Assembly (NCBI GenBank): GCA_032158125.1
Contig: JASKOT010000001.1
Coordinates: 868,001 to 932,000 of the forward strand
Length of the DNA stretch: 64,000 nt
Source: Papiliotrema nemorosa
Taxonomy: Eukaryota; Basidiomycota; Tremellomycetes; Tremellales; Rhynchogastremaceae
Reading direction: 5' to 3'
The first letter of the stretch is position 1, and the number at the start of each line of letters is the position of its first letter. Below, in pieces: positions 45,543 to 56,149 of the stretch. The position numbers and the translations under genes are program-made. Under the pieces are notes generated by a model, which was not told the origin of the DNA, did no database searches, and was given only the letters and a program-made list of their open reading frames with translations.

Positions 45543-46640
45543 TCACGCTAGCCTTCGAATGACAGCTGCCACTCCCAGTCCGCCCATGATCATCCCTGTC
45601 CCCAGTCCAAAAAGTCCCCCTTCCCCTACAACGAGTCTCCTGGTGCCATCGCCAGTAGGCTTCCCGGTACTTTGTTGAACTTGCAGTGCATCAGGTATCT
45701 GCTGATCTTGTACGTTCGACCAGTCGACCCCGTCCGCATTCCCGCAATCGTATTGTAAATGTCCGCCGAATGCAGTCGTCACTAGATTTCCTCGGATACT
45801 CGAGATCATGTAGATTCTAGTCATTAGTCCGTCGCATCTGCTCATTGGTCGTTGCAGTTTTCTGAACAGCACTCGTATAGGAAGAGGAGGTGGCAAGGTT
45901 GTAAAATTTCAGGCGGCGGACTTACGCCGCTTTGTACAGCTCATACATGCACCCGGTGCACTCTGCATTGTGGAAGACGGTATCTTGATACTGAGCAAGG
46001 TTGTTCCCAGTGACCAGATTGTTGAAAAAGTATTTGTTGTCCGCTTCTTTCGTTTGGTTCAAAGTGGCAGCGAGACAAGGATCTGCTGTCCCGTTGCTGT
46101 CTGTCAGCCATCATATTCCACTCTGTCGTTGGGGAACGCGCACAAGTAGACTGAACACGCTAGAGTTCTATAAGAGTTCGTATAGTTGTCAAGGATGGCC
46201 GAGATGACCTGTACCAACTGCGTGTCTCTACTGCTCTGGCAAGTCTGCGCAATCTGGGCTTTGGCTTCGCCGATTTGGGCGTCTGTGCATTGTCCGCCAC
46301 CACACGCCGTCTTGAGATATCCCGCGAGCTGATCCGAAAAGCTTGAATTGTCGGATGGGTGGACAACTAGCTCGGACAAAGTCGTCAAGCCAAGACAGGA
46401 TCCAATGGGATTGACAGTCATGTTCACCAATGTGATGAGGCAGGACATGGACGACACTTGAGCAGCTTGAAGTGTCTGGAGAAACGCGACTTCATCATTG
46501 GCCCCGGTACCAGATGAAGAGGCGCCACTAGAGGAGGAAGATGAAGCGGCGGTCGTCGTTTCGGATGACCCAAATCCCAGAACCGGCTGGAAGAGGGAAC
46601 ACGAGCAGAGTGTGGCGAGCCCAACGGAGAACAACCGCAT
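45543..46640 (-). CDS. Secreted Cys-containing protein with probable GPI or membrane anchor
   Basis: I do not recognise the family with certainty; it resembles a fungal secreted family with spaced cysteines such as DUF7729, at low confidence. The start is ATG 46640, giving the signal peptide MRLFSVGLATLCSCSLFQPVLG. A Ser/Thr tract follows, then a domain with cysteines in SSMSCLITLVNMT, GSCLGLTTL, ACGGGQCTDAQI, QTCQSSRD, LACSVYL, DPCLAATLNQTK, AECTGCMYELYKAA and QYDCGNADGVDW. Two introns are needed near 46095-46140 and 45845-45925. The C-terminus is hydrophobic (LFGLGTGMIMGGLGVAAVI) with a short RRLA end, compatible with GPI attachment or a membrane helix. It is convergent with the GH76 gene. 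Confidence 0.65.
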
Positions 46641-46919
46641 GGCAGCGACGCACAAGGACAAAAAATCAAGCAAAGAGGAAATTCCGCAGTGCACAACATC
46701 CAAGAGGGTGATCGAGGCTCTTTGTCGGTACACAACGACGGCGCGAGCTACACAAGATGATCACCCCTTAGGGGTCGACGGTCAAAGGAGGTCACAACTG
46801 GGCAAAATACCAAGGAGGAGGACGCTGCTGTTCATCGAAAGGCCGAGCCCTTTGTCTTCAACTCGCTCGATGTGTAGCCCATGTAGGCAAAACCAAGCTG
46901 ACGGTTATGCATGCAGAGA

Positions 46920-47522
46920 CTACAGCAGGTCTCTCACCGCCTCTGCTTGTAAATTGGCTTCCCACCGTCTCAGCACATTCCAAGCTTCCTCAGGTAAAGT
47001 CAAGCCCCTTCCCGGCACTTTCCACCCAGCATGTTCCCCTAGCATCGAGTACACCTCTGCCAAGACGTTTCCCGGAGGGCAAAATCCTTGATAGTCCACA
47101 TGCTCTTCCCACACATCGTCTGACCGGTGTATGATCCCTTCGTCGATGTGGCTGTGATGTGCCGAATAACTTCTACAATGGGTGAACACTTGTCTCCTAC
47201 AGTCATACCCATCCTGGTCGACTCGATCGGTGGCGGATGGCTTGTATTCATATGTCCGAATGAGCACTGCTCGATCGTGAGAGGCGAAACACGGTCGAGA
47301 TCCCCAATAGTTCCAATCTTCAGGAGAACAAGGCAGGCCTCGCTCTTTATCGGGGCTTCCGGGCATCTGAATGAGGAGCAATTTTGGAGCAGCCAAGAGG
47401 TTTATCAGAGTAGCCGATGAGATGGGTCGAATAGGAGGTGGAAGTCCACGAGATTCGCCGTCCCACGCCCATGTGATGGACCTAGACTCGTTCATCTGAG
47501 CGTAGGAGTATAAGAAGACCAT
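46920..47522 (-). CDS. Unrecognised 200-residue protein, single exon
   Basis: A single open frame from ATG 47522 (MVFLYSYAQMNESRSITWAW) to TGA or TAG at 46920, ending LQAEAVRDLL. There is no signal peptide, no transmembrane helix and no family I know. It has several His and Cys residues in a short stretch (DCRRQVFTHCRSYSAHHSHI). Its lack of introns is unusual beside its neighbours. The frame length and the clean termini support it only moderately, and an artefact or a degenerate gene is possible. Confidence 0.45.
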   Translation of the reverse strand: MVFLYSYAQMNESRSITWAWDGESRGLPPPIRPISSATLINLLAAPKLLLIQMPGSPDKERGLPCSPEDWNYWGSRPCFASHDRAVLIRTYEYKPSATDRVDQDGYDCRRQVFTHCRSYSAHHSHIDEGIIHRSDDVWEEHVDYQGFCPPGNVLAEVYSMLGEHAGWKVPGRGLTLPEEAWNVLRRWEANLQAEAVRDLL

Positions 47523-47576
47523 GGAGGGGAAAGGTGGGATGGTGACAGACTAGGAAGCTTAGTCATCCAACGACTG

Positions 47577-48671
47577 CTACAACTGTTGGAGATAACGCAC
47601 CTCGAGCTGGGGCAAGCCCCAAGGCTGTCTCTCCTCTGCCAAGGCTACCTCCTTCACGTTTACAAACCCATTGGCGTAATCGCCCTTGAGACTATTACGC
47701 CTACATCCAAAATACTCTAGGGTTTCGCACTCTGACAAAGCTTCTATCAGGTCGTCCCTCTTTCCCGGGTTCCACATCCTAGCTGGATCCCGCAGGCACA
47801 CCCGACGGAGTCTCCTGGCGTGCTCAACGAAAGAGATTAGCACAGGTACGAATGCCGCCGACATTTCGTCCACCTCGAGGTCTTGGAGAAAAGGTAGAGT
47901 AGGCCACCCTTCTGTAGGTTTTTCTTTGACGTCAAAGAGCTTTGTCTCGCCCCAGGATCCGGAATAGGGTAGTTCAACCGACAACCTAAGTCCAGTCAGA
48001 TTGGGGGTCCTAGCAAGGACAGTGGACACTGTAAGGTCCCAATCGGACCCTGGAGGGAGATGGAGATAAGTCAGAGCGTCGAGCCGAATCGAATCCATCG
48101 AGGCGAAGATTTGCCGTATCGAAGGCACACGGCGGATCGGAACGGGGTCGTAGGGAAAACCAGGTGGGATAAATTCCAAGTGCCGCAGAGTCGGGGCGGT
48201 GAGCTTGAGCAAGTCGACAAAGCTGGTAGACAAGAGACGATCCACATCGAGGAATATGGTTCTAACCGATTTCAAGCGGATTGGACGGTCCTGCAAGTGT
48301 CGCATCAGATCCTCAAAGTAAGTGGATAAGGATAACGGTTGTTCTCGAACCCGATCGTCCGAGTCTTCCGCCACGTCTTGAGACCCCCAGACATATTGCT
48401 CTCGAATACCGTACAGCCTATTCCCACCTAAAGGTCGACTACGGTTATACGGTACAGGATTAGGGAGGAACGATCGGTGGACTGAAACGTTGAGTTCTTG
48501 CCATACGCTCGTTTCTGCCGGAAGTCGCAATTGAGTACATGTCAAGGCCAGTGCGACGGCCGACCCTCTATCTAGCTCCGAGGCAATTTGAGCGAGAATG
48601 TGAGGAGGGCAGCTTAAGAGCCCTGTAAAAGTCGGCGGTGGGCGTCGTCTCTTGAGGTGTACCCGAGGCAT
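47577..48671 (-). CDS. F-box-like protein, single exon
   Basis: The start is ATG 48671 (MPRVHLKRRRPPP). The N-terminus contains an F-box-like sequence: LLSCPPHILAQIASELDRGS, VALALTCTQLRLPAE and SVWQELNVS. The remaining 300 residues contain leucine-rich segments typical of fungal F-box proteins (LLKLTAPTLRHLEFIPPGF, LDALTYLHLPPGS, RTPNLTGLRLSVEL). The stop is at 47577 (ends VRYLQQL). A role as substrate adaptor of an SCF ubiquitin ligase is inferred from the domain. No introns are required. Confidence 0.7.
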   Translation of the reverse strand: MPRVHLKRRRPPPTFTGLLSCPPHILAQIASELDRGSAVALALTCTQLRLPAETSVWQELNVSVHRSFLPNPVPYNRSRPLGGNRLYGIREQYVWGSQDVAEDSDDRVREQPLSLSTYFEDLMRHLQDRPIRLKSVRTIFLDVDRLLSTSFVDLLKLTAPTLRHLEFIPPGFPYDPVPIRRVPSIRQIFASMDSIRLDALTYLHLPPGSDWDLTVSTVLARTPNLTGLRLSVELPYSGSWGETKLFDVKEKPTEGWPTLPFLQDLEVDEMSAAFVPVLISFVEHARRLRRVCLRDPARMWNPGKRDDLIEALSECETLEYFGCRRNSLKGDYANGFVNVKEVALAEERQPWGLPQLEVRYLQQL

Positions 48672-49665
48672 CTTGAGTGGTGATCCTAGCTTGTGTGCAC
48701 TGCAATGCAGACATCATTAAAGCTATGAGACAACTGTGACATGACAGTCAACGATCTCGCCCTCCTTTGTTGTATCGCAGGCATGGCCGTAAGCTCAACG
48801 AGAGCTCTACAAAGGATCACACCAGAGTAGTCAAAGCAGGCTCCGAACAAAGGATACAACGGTATTCAATGATTCGAGTATTGACGATACATGATGAGCT
48901 GCAACATCAGCCTCTTCATATAACTATGCTGTAGTTCTCACGTAGCTACGGGCTGCATAGAGACGACGCATCCATGTCAAGTTACCCCTGTCTGTTGGCA
49001 GAAGATACCTGTGAATGGAGACACGCTAAAAATACCTTCCCAAGCCAACCATTCATCGTCGATCGAGATTTTCAACTCACCCGCGGTTTTTCCCAAACCG
49101 GCCAGAGACCACCTCTTGCTCCTTTGCATGTAATCCCGCTCGCTCTCTCTAGCTGTCTTGTCCAGCAAAGGCATTCTGCCCCATATCCGTGGCTGATGCT
49201 TGGCTTGGCGACTTGCGGGCAAGAGTGGACGAGAGAAGTGTCGGGTAGCGGGAGTGTGGGCTGCTTATATGAGACATTTGGCCAGTTCTGTCCAGGATTT
49301 CTGCATTCACACTCTGATACCCCTCCCTGGACCAGATATCAACATGTCCCACATGCATCGCACGCATGGCGACAGAGCCTAATACCTTAGGGAACTCATG
49401 CATCGACTTGTCGGTTATAAGAGGGATGGCATCATGCATGCAGTCGTAAGACGTCTCGAGTGAGTACCCCGCTTGATCGGCGACCAGCCCGCATACCATC
49501 TCGGCCACCCTTGAACGTCGGTTTGCGCATCAACATTGACCCTTGACTTTGTCTTTGCAGACTCGCACTTATGGGCTTCTATCATCACATCTAGTTTCCC
49601 GTGCATCTCGTCGACACTGCTACATACAACATCCGGCGCATCGCGCTGATCGCTTTCACCCAACC
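48672..49665. other. Divergent intergenic region of about 1 kb
   Basis: It separates the F-box gene from the GT90 gene. Short open frames exist (for example minus strand near 49149-49508), but none has a plausible start context, splice extension or recognisable motif. It presumably holds both promoters. Confidence 0.5.
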
Positions 49666-52079
49666 ATGTCCCTTCGTACAGCAACGTACCACGCCTCTCC
49701 TTCGACCCCACCCTCCTCATCATTCAGCCAAACAAAATATCCCTTCCCCTCTCGCTCGGGTTCCCCACGCTCCTCTCAAGCTCAACATCAAGCCCAGCTC
49801 GCATCATACCAACGAGATCCGGCCAAAAACCCTTCTTCCCCGACTCGGCCTGTGCTTTACCCAACATCAAAACGAGGGAGACCGAGGCGACCCGATATTG
49901 AAGATGGCTCGTCTGACGAGGATAATGGTAAAGTGAAAGATGCGAGTTGGAAGCGGAGATGGAGGGCGTACATCTCGTCGATCTTTCTAGGTAAACGGAC
50001 ATCCAAAAGGCGGTATCTGCTTTACATTGTCGCGGTCCTCGCCGTGTACTTTATCATCCTACAGCCCCTTACCGCTAGCCGCGACTTGGATCTCCTCGGG
50101 GCATCCTCGAACCGGACCACAAGCGGCAAAGGCAAGGGCAAGCGCTCATCGCATGGTGTATACAAAAGAGCACCGTTACCCTCAGAGGTGATGAAGGCCA
50201 AGACGTCGGATCACAAGATGTCCAGAGGGCTATTGTTGGTGGAGCCGGAGAGCAAGATCCATCCCATCTACCAACTCATCAAAGAAGCACGGGAAAATTG
50301 GGATGCCAAGATTGCACGACAGAGCAAGACCCTGGAACAAGCTGTAAACGAATACAAGAGGAGGTATCACCGTAACCCGCCCAAAGGGTTTGATAAATGG
50401 TGGGACTATGTTGCGTGAGTGAAGATAGAACTTCAAGGATCATTGCTTACGCGTCAGGAAAAACGACGTGCAGCTACCCGACGAGTATGACCAAATCTTG
50501 AAAGATCTCATGCCGTTTTACGCCCTCTCACCGAAAGATCTCCAACTTCGACTGGAAGAGACTGCTCAGATGCCGGATACATATACCGTTCGAATCAGAC
50601 ACGGATCCATCAGATCGACTTCTCGCTTTGATGTAGACGAGATTAGCGGCGCCGACGATCGACAAGGGGGTCAGATCGAGTTGCTTCGTCCTGTTGCGCG
50701 ATACTTGCCCGACTTGCTCGCCGTGTACTCGGTGCATGATACACCCACACAATTGATAAGCTGGGACCACCGACGAGAACTGATGGAGCATGTGGAGGAG
50801 CATGAATGTGAGTTATGGGGCTGTGACAGGGTTGGAGGTGGCTAATTGGCAGGGATCGACAGACATGACGAGGTCGATACGACTTTGCGCGGATGGCACA
50901 GTGCTTGCCCGCCTACCTCGCTGTTGCGTCGTGCAGCGAGACATTACAGTGGTTCTACCTATGTACCGCACATTCCCTCTACCACACTTACCGGAAAGTC
51001 CTTTATCGCGGACCACGCGGCTCAGATGGATATTTGCAATCACCCAGATATAGTCCCCCTGCACGGTGTACTCGCCAACCGGTACCCTCAAGCGGGCCCC
51101 CTCCGACCCTTGTTCTCGCTGTCCAAGACAAATCTTCACGCGGATATTCTGGCCGTACCGACCGAGCAATACGTCGAGGACGTGCCATCGATCCCCTGGG
51201 AAGAGAGAGATTCGGAAAGGCTCCTTTGGAGAGGATCCAATACTGGAGCGTTCTACGAGGAAGATTGGCATTGGCGCGCGTCGCATAGAACACGACTCGT
51301 AGCCCTGTGCGACTCGCAACAATGGCTCGATTCGGAAAACTTGACCCTTCTACCTGCGCCCAAGACATTGAGAGGTCTTCCATTGGGGAGGACAGTGCAA
51401 AATGAAGATTGGACGGAAGCAGCGGAGCATTACCTAGATATGGCTTTTACCGGGGAAGCTATCCGTGAGTTGATCAATGACTGTGGCGTATGCTAATCCG
51501 CCAGAATGCGAGGAAGAGGACGGTACTTGTGAGGACCTTCGAAACGAGTACAGATGGGAGTACAGGATGGACCAGGACGAGGCTGCTCAGTACAAGTATA
51601 TCATCGATGTCGACGGGAACGCATGGTCGGCTCGGTTCAAGAGGCTCTTGTCGTCTGGATCTTTGATCTTCAAAAGTACCATCATGCGTGGGTTACTATT
51701 CACCAGGCATTACTGTGCCTAGCTCACGTCGCAGCCGAATGGTGGACAGACAGGATTCAGCCTTGGGTGCACTACATCCCCGTCAAAGTGGATTATGCGG
51801 ACCTATTCGACTCGTTGGCATTCGTGAGTCATCAATGTGTACGATGGTCCTGTTGCTGATTCCCAGTTCCAGGGCAACATGCAGGGCAAGGGCGGAGAAG
51901 AGGCACTGGCAAAGGATATTGCGGAAGCGGGACAGGAGTGGAGTTTGACACACTGGCGCAGAGAAGACATGACGGCATACGCTTTCAGGCTGTATCTTGA
52001 ATGGGGACGGATCGTCTCGGACAGGAGGAGCAGCATGGACTTTGTTTTGGATAATGACGACGGGGACGAGTACGAGTAA
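49666..52079 (+). CDS. Glycosyltransferase family 90 (CAP10/Cxt1-like), type II membrane protein
   Basis: In Cryptococcus this family includes Cap10 and the xylosyltransferase Cxt1, which build capsule polysaccharides and glycolipids in the secretory pathway. The start is ATG 49666 (MSLRTATYHASPSTPP), then about 115 Ser/Pro- and Arg-rich cytosolic residues and one membrane helix (YLLYIVAVLAVYFIILQPL, residues 117-136). The luminal domain starts near RRYHRNPPKGFDKWWDYV. Family motifs are LLWRGSNTGAFYEED, KYIIDVDGNAWSARFKRL, LSSGSLIFKSTI, EWWTDRIQPWVHYIPVK and VDYADLFDSL. Introns are near 50416-50458, 50808-50852, 51464-51503, 51676-51736 and 51826-51868. The protein ends DDGDEYE with TAA at 52077. 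The exact donor and acceptor sugars cannot be told. Confidence 0.88.
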
Positions 52080-52270
52080 TGTCATGCAACTAGATTTTTG
52101 GGTGAACACCTTTGTTACGGGTTCTTGACCGGGAAAGGCGGACCTGGGCGCCAAGACGATCGAGTCGCTCAATAGCCCACCTTCAGTCACTTCATCCTTC
52201 TTTCCCACCACTATCTTAATCTACTGTACAATTGACCAAGGCAACAAAATTGACCCTTTCTGATGTTTGC

Positions 52271-53795
52271 ATGAGGTCTTCTTTCGCCTATCATGAACCG
52301 ACCTCTACCCAAATCGCTATTATCCTCTCTTTTCTCCTCTTTCTCAACCTCGCGGGAAAGCTCGCTCAACGATACTTGAATGCCGGATTATTGGGTCAGA
52401 TACTCGTTGGGATCGTATATGGAACGCCCTTAGCTGGTATACTACAGGATAGCTGGGAAGAAGCCATCGTCGTCATAGGCTATGCGGGATTACTCCTCGT
52501 CGTCTTTGAGGGTCAGTCCCTCCCATCCATACCAAAAGACGACTATGGGTGAAGAGCTAATAATCAGGCGGGATGAGCTCTTCGATCGCCAACCTCAAGG
52601 CTCTCTTGCCGCTGTCAACGGCTATAGCGCTCACGGGACTATTGACCCCTATCGCACTATCGTTCATCCTTGTACCCCTCAACCCGTCCCCTCCCTTGCA
52701 CGCCTTTGCAGCGGGTTCAGCGTTATCTTCCACTTCGTTGGGAACAGTCCTCGCGGTTCTACAACCCTCTTCGATAGGATTCGACCTGAGAAAGACGTCC
52801 TTCGGGACGGCTTTATTGAGTGCGGCGGTGATGGACGACATTGTCGCGTTCATCCTTGTCAAAGTGTTGACTATCCTCGGATCGGCCGGCGATACCTCTT
52901 CGACCTATCTTGGTGGCAGTATCGGCCGTGCGATAGGAGTGACGATCGGTCTGGGGATCTTGCTGATCCTTGGATCTCGGTGGGTGCTCAAACCTCCGTA
53001 TGTGAAATTGAGGGGATATGAGCGGATCATGAAGGCTCAATGGGGTGGTGAGAGAGTGTTGTTCGTCCTCATGGCGATTCTGTTCATCGGCATGGTCTGC
53101 GCTGCGGGGTATGGTGGGACATCGCCCTTGTACGGGGCTTACATCGCTGGACTGGCCGTGGCGTACCTCTCGGAGGTGGACAGCCCTGCTGAGAGCTATA
53201 CGACGGACCTCGAGAATCGTTCGATGCACGCAAGACCACGACGTAACACCTACCCCTCGATAGAGCACCCAACACCTGGTGTCTTATGCTCCTCATCTCA
53301 TGTCGGCGAGAGAAATAACGCAAGCCTGATTCACTCTTTCGAACACTACGTTGGCCCAGTCCTAACTTACCTCCTCCTTCCGTTGTTCTTTGGCTCAATC
53401 GGGTACTCTATCCCTTTCGTGGCTTTATGGAGAGGTCGAATCATCTGGAGAGGAATCGTCTACTCCATCTTGATGTTGTTCGGCAAGGCGTTTTGCGGGG
53501 GATGGATGCTGCTCAGAGGGGTGAAAGGCTGGAGGGCCGCAATGGTTTTGGGACTAGCTATGATTAGCCGAGGCGAGATTGGGCTTCTGTGAGTGGTCGT
53601 AATAACAGAGACGGATGTGAAACTCATGGCAGTATCGCACAGGTGGCTAGAGGTACCGACGACCCGTTGTTGGACGAGGAGGAATTCTTGGTGGTCGTCT
53701 GGGCTATTGTGCTCTGCACGATCGTCGGTCCGGCCGCTGTGGGATGGGCGGTGGGGAGGTGGAGAAAGGGAATGTTGCGAGGTGGTTGGGATTAG
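52271..53795 (+). CDS. CPA2-family cation/proton antiporter (Kha1-like)
   Basis: This is a multi-helix Na+ or K+/H+ exchanger. The start is ATG 52271 (MRSSFAYHEPTSTQIA), just after the preceding gene (192 nt). Helix 1 is IAIILSFLLFLNLAG. The hallmark aspartate pair is in LSAAVMDDIVAFILVKVL, and the preceding segment AGSALSSTSLGTVLAVL also fits the family. Later helices include VLFVLMAILFIGMVCAAGY and MVLGLAMISRGEIGLL. Exons are 52271 to about 52511, about 52567 to 53588, and about 53635 to 53795; splicing gives VFEGGMSSSIANL and GEIGLLIAQVARGTDD. It lacks the long cytosolic tail of many CPA2 proteins. It ends RGGWD, 127 nt from the convergent tRNase Z gene. Confidence 0.85.
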
Positions 53796-53922
53796 GAGCA
53801 CAACCTGGCATTCATGTGTCGGACTACAAGACTCGAGTCCAGCAGTCGTACCGATACATGTGCTACCCACCGAAGACTTGTTCAATCAGATTTCCAGTGG
53901 CTTGCCATGCAATCTTGTGCAC

Positions 53923-55876
53923 CTATGAAGGAGCATCTTCGATGCCTACCCACCCCCCTTTATCTTCCAGCATAACGCCTCCGTGTTCACACCATGAATC
54001 CATGACCTCTTTCGCTTCTTCTGCACGTAAAATGCACTCTTCCTGCTCGATAGTCGTAAGTTCGTGAGCCGGAAGACGGAGAACCATAAAGTCCCTCGCT
54101 GCTACTGTTCGTCGGTATGTGCTACTCGCCGTCGCACCATTCGACTTTGCTGAAATGCCCGAGTGATTCGCTTGATTCACTCGAGTCGTCCTCGCCCAGA
54201 CTGCGCTGACCTGATCTGCCAGCGACTGCATGATCAACCGTAAATGTAGCTCAGGCCCAGTAAGAGGAAGCGGATCGGGGACGGGACCTGGTGTTCTGGT
54301 AGGTGGATAAGGGGTAGGGTAAGGGTAGGGCGATATGGGACTGAGGAGCGATGGGAGGGGTTCACTGCTTGGATACCTGGGCGAGGGGAACCTGAGAGTG
54401 AGCTCGACGACTATTGGGATGACGGTGAGCTCACATGGCTGAAAAGTGATTGACGACCAGCCGCCTTGCGTTGACTTTTCCGGCAAACTCCCCCACTTCG
54501 TCTGGCGTAGAATGACCCCTCCCTTCAGCCTTCTTCCTCACATCTTTTCGCTTCTCCTCATCTCTAGCACGTCTATCTTGCTTTTCTTGCAAATCTTTGT
54601 GATGTGGATCATCCTTGCCCACTGCCTTGCCTGTTTGTTCTTCGCTTCGCTTGACCAGCCCATTATCCATTCCAACCATACGTATCTTTCGGCCCTTTTC
54701 GCCCCGCTGAACGAGTTCTGGTATCGCCGCATTCGTACATTCGTGAACAAGCAGACTTGGGTTGGCGCACATTTCCTCGAACGCTGGGTTCTTGGTGCCG
54801 CCAGAGCAGTCGCCGAAAATGACAATCTTTCGGGGTGTCACGCCTGAAGGTTCGGGCGGATGCAGGATTTCGCCTGAAGGCAGGGTGTATGGCTTGGGCG
54901 GAGGCAGTGAGGTCAGGTGGGAAAGGAGGGAGAGTGGATGGGATATGGGAGGGTCGAGAGCTGCCAATGCTGCAGCGTTGCTCTGCAGGAGCGGTATCAA
55001 GGAAGTGGTGTCGAGAGGTAATCTCGGAGCGGGTTCCTGGAGTATATAACCCACGGCGGGGACTATATGTTAACATAATGCAGCAGAGACGACATTACCT
55101 CTATGTTCGATAGGTCCCGCAGAAACTGCCCAGCCTTTCCCATTTTTCCCTTGACCCTCGGACATTACACCCCGCCAGACGCCAGACTCGTCTGCCCTGA
55201 TGTCCAAGCCGACCGCCTCGTTTACATGCAAATCTTCTGCGTCGCATGGTACAGAGCCCGACAGATCGCCATCGAGTAGGAGCTCGTGAACGGCATATGC
55301 CCCTCCAAGAGTTGCTTCGGTAATCTCCAGCGTGGTTCTAATCAGTCGACGTAGACCCCGGGTTCCATAGATGTTGATGTTGGCCTGGACATTAGCGATA
55401 TTGGGCCTCATGACACACCCTTTTGGCGGTGCCTTGAGCTTTCAGCTTCTCCAACGAGTCAGGAGAGGTACCTATACCACTCATAATCGTCGTCAGAATG
55501 GTGACCAGACCTAGCACATGATCGGCATGAAGGTGGGTGATGAATATCCGCGATATGTTGCTCAGCTTGAGGGAGGATTGATGTAGTCGAGGCAGGGTGC
55601 CGTCTGCCGCATCGAAGACTAGCATCAGTTTGACCAGGGAAGAATCAGCTCACGCCAGATATCGTTGCCAAAATCGAGTGCGAGGGAAGAGCAATTACGA
55701 CTGACGATAGGCCCGCCCCCTGTGATCGTCAGAACATGGTCGTCCGACCGCTGACGCCCTGGACTCACCACTGCAGGTGCCCAGCTGGTGTTTTCAGCTC
55801 AAGTCACAGACTGATCACGTTAGATACAACTTACAAAGTGTACCGACACCATGGGTAGCGGTTTCTGCCCGCTCAT
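53923..55876 (-). CDS. tRNase Z (ribonuclease Z), short-form-like
   Basis: tRNase Z removes 3' trailers from pre-tRNAs. The start is ATG 55876 (MSGQKPLPMVSVHF), with another ATG at 55852. The next exon, 55769-55784, has only 16 nt and yields LGTCSG, the start of the beta-lactamase-fold core. Then come GGPIVSRNCSSLALDF, DIWLFDAADGTLPRL, the metal-binding HLHADH motif in IFITHLHADHVLGLV, KIVIFGDCSGGT, VHECTN and GHSTPDEVGEFAGKV followed by VVNHFSAMF. The usual DCGEGTQ after motif I reads DAADGTL here, which is atypical. The insertion between the ECTN and GHST blocks is Lys/Glu/Arg-rich. The C-terminal tail after the last intron is Pro/Tyr-rich (YPYPTPYPPTRTP). It ends GIEDAPS. Divergent with NOP56. 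Confidence 0.87.
54311..54330. other. Candidate G-quadruplex within the tRNase Z gene
   Basis: On the plus strand four G runs (GGGG, GGG, GGG, GGG) are separated by TA, TAA and TA. On the coding strand this gives a C-rich tract coding for the Tyr-Pro repeats. It resembles telomere-like G tracts but is intragenic. Confidence 0.55.
55769..55784 (-). other. 16-nt microexon of tRNase Z
   Basis: The exon reads CTGGGCACCTGCAGTG on the minus strand, between an intron ending ACACCAG and one starting GTGAGT. It supplies LGTCS plus the first base of a Gly codon. Confidence 0.75.
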
Positions 55877-55970
55877 AGCTGGTGTCGGGGTGAAAAGATC
55901 GAGCTGGAGTGACGATTGTCGATCTGTCTTCCAGGGTGGTCGATCCATGTGGAGGGGGAGATCTTGATAT

Positions 55971-55976
55971 CACGTG
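55971..55976. promoter_or_regulatory. CACGTG E-box between tRNase Z and NOP56
   Basis: The site sits in the 10-nt palindrome ATCACGTGAT (55969-55978) in a 273-nt divergent promoter. Confidence 0.35.
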
Positions 55977-56149
55977 ATGTCTCTGGTGATACTAAAATGC
56001 GGGGTGTATATAATGTTCCCAACCATTTTGATCCCGCGAGCAGCTGGCCCCTCCCCCTCTGTTGAAATCTTCGCCGTCTCCACCACCAGGTAATTTCGAC
56101 ATTTTCAGACAAAAGGGTCGAGACATACCACCACATACCACTATCCGCC

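Noticed and set aside
30697..48700. Secondary-metabolite biosynthetic cluster
   Set aside because: No polyketide synthase, NRPS, terpene cyclase or prenyltransferase backbone gene is present, only transporters and tailoring-like enzymes.
48974..49508. Frames on both strands in the F-box/GT90 intergenic region
   Set aside because: They are mutually antisense and have no motif or consistent intron structure.
54301..54335. Interstitial telomeric repeat
   Set aside because: The G-rich tract has only a few irregular units and codes for Tyr-Pro repeats in tRNase Z; it does not form a run of telomere units.
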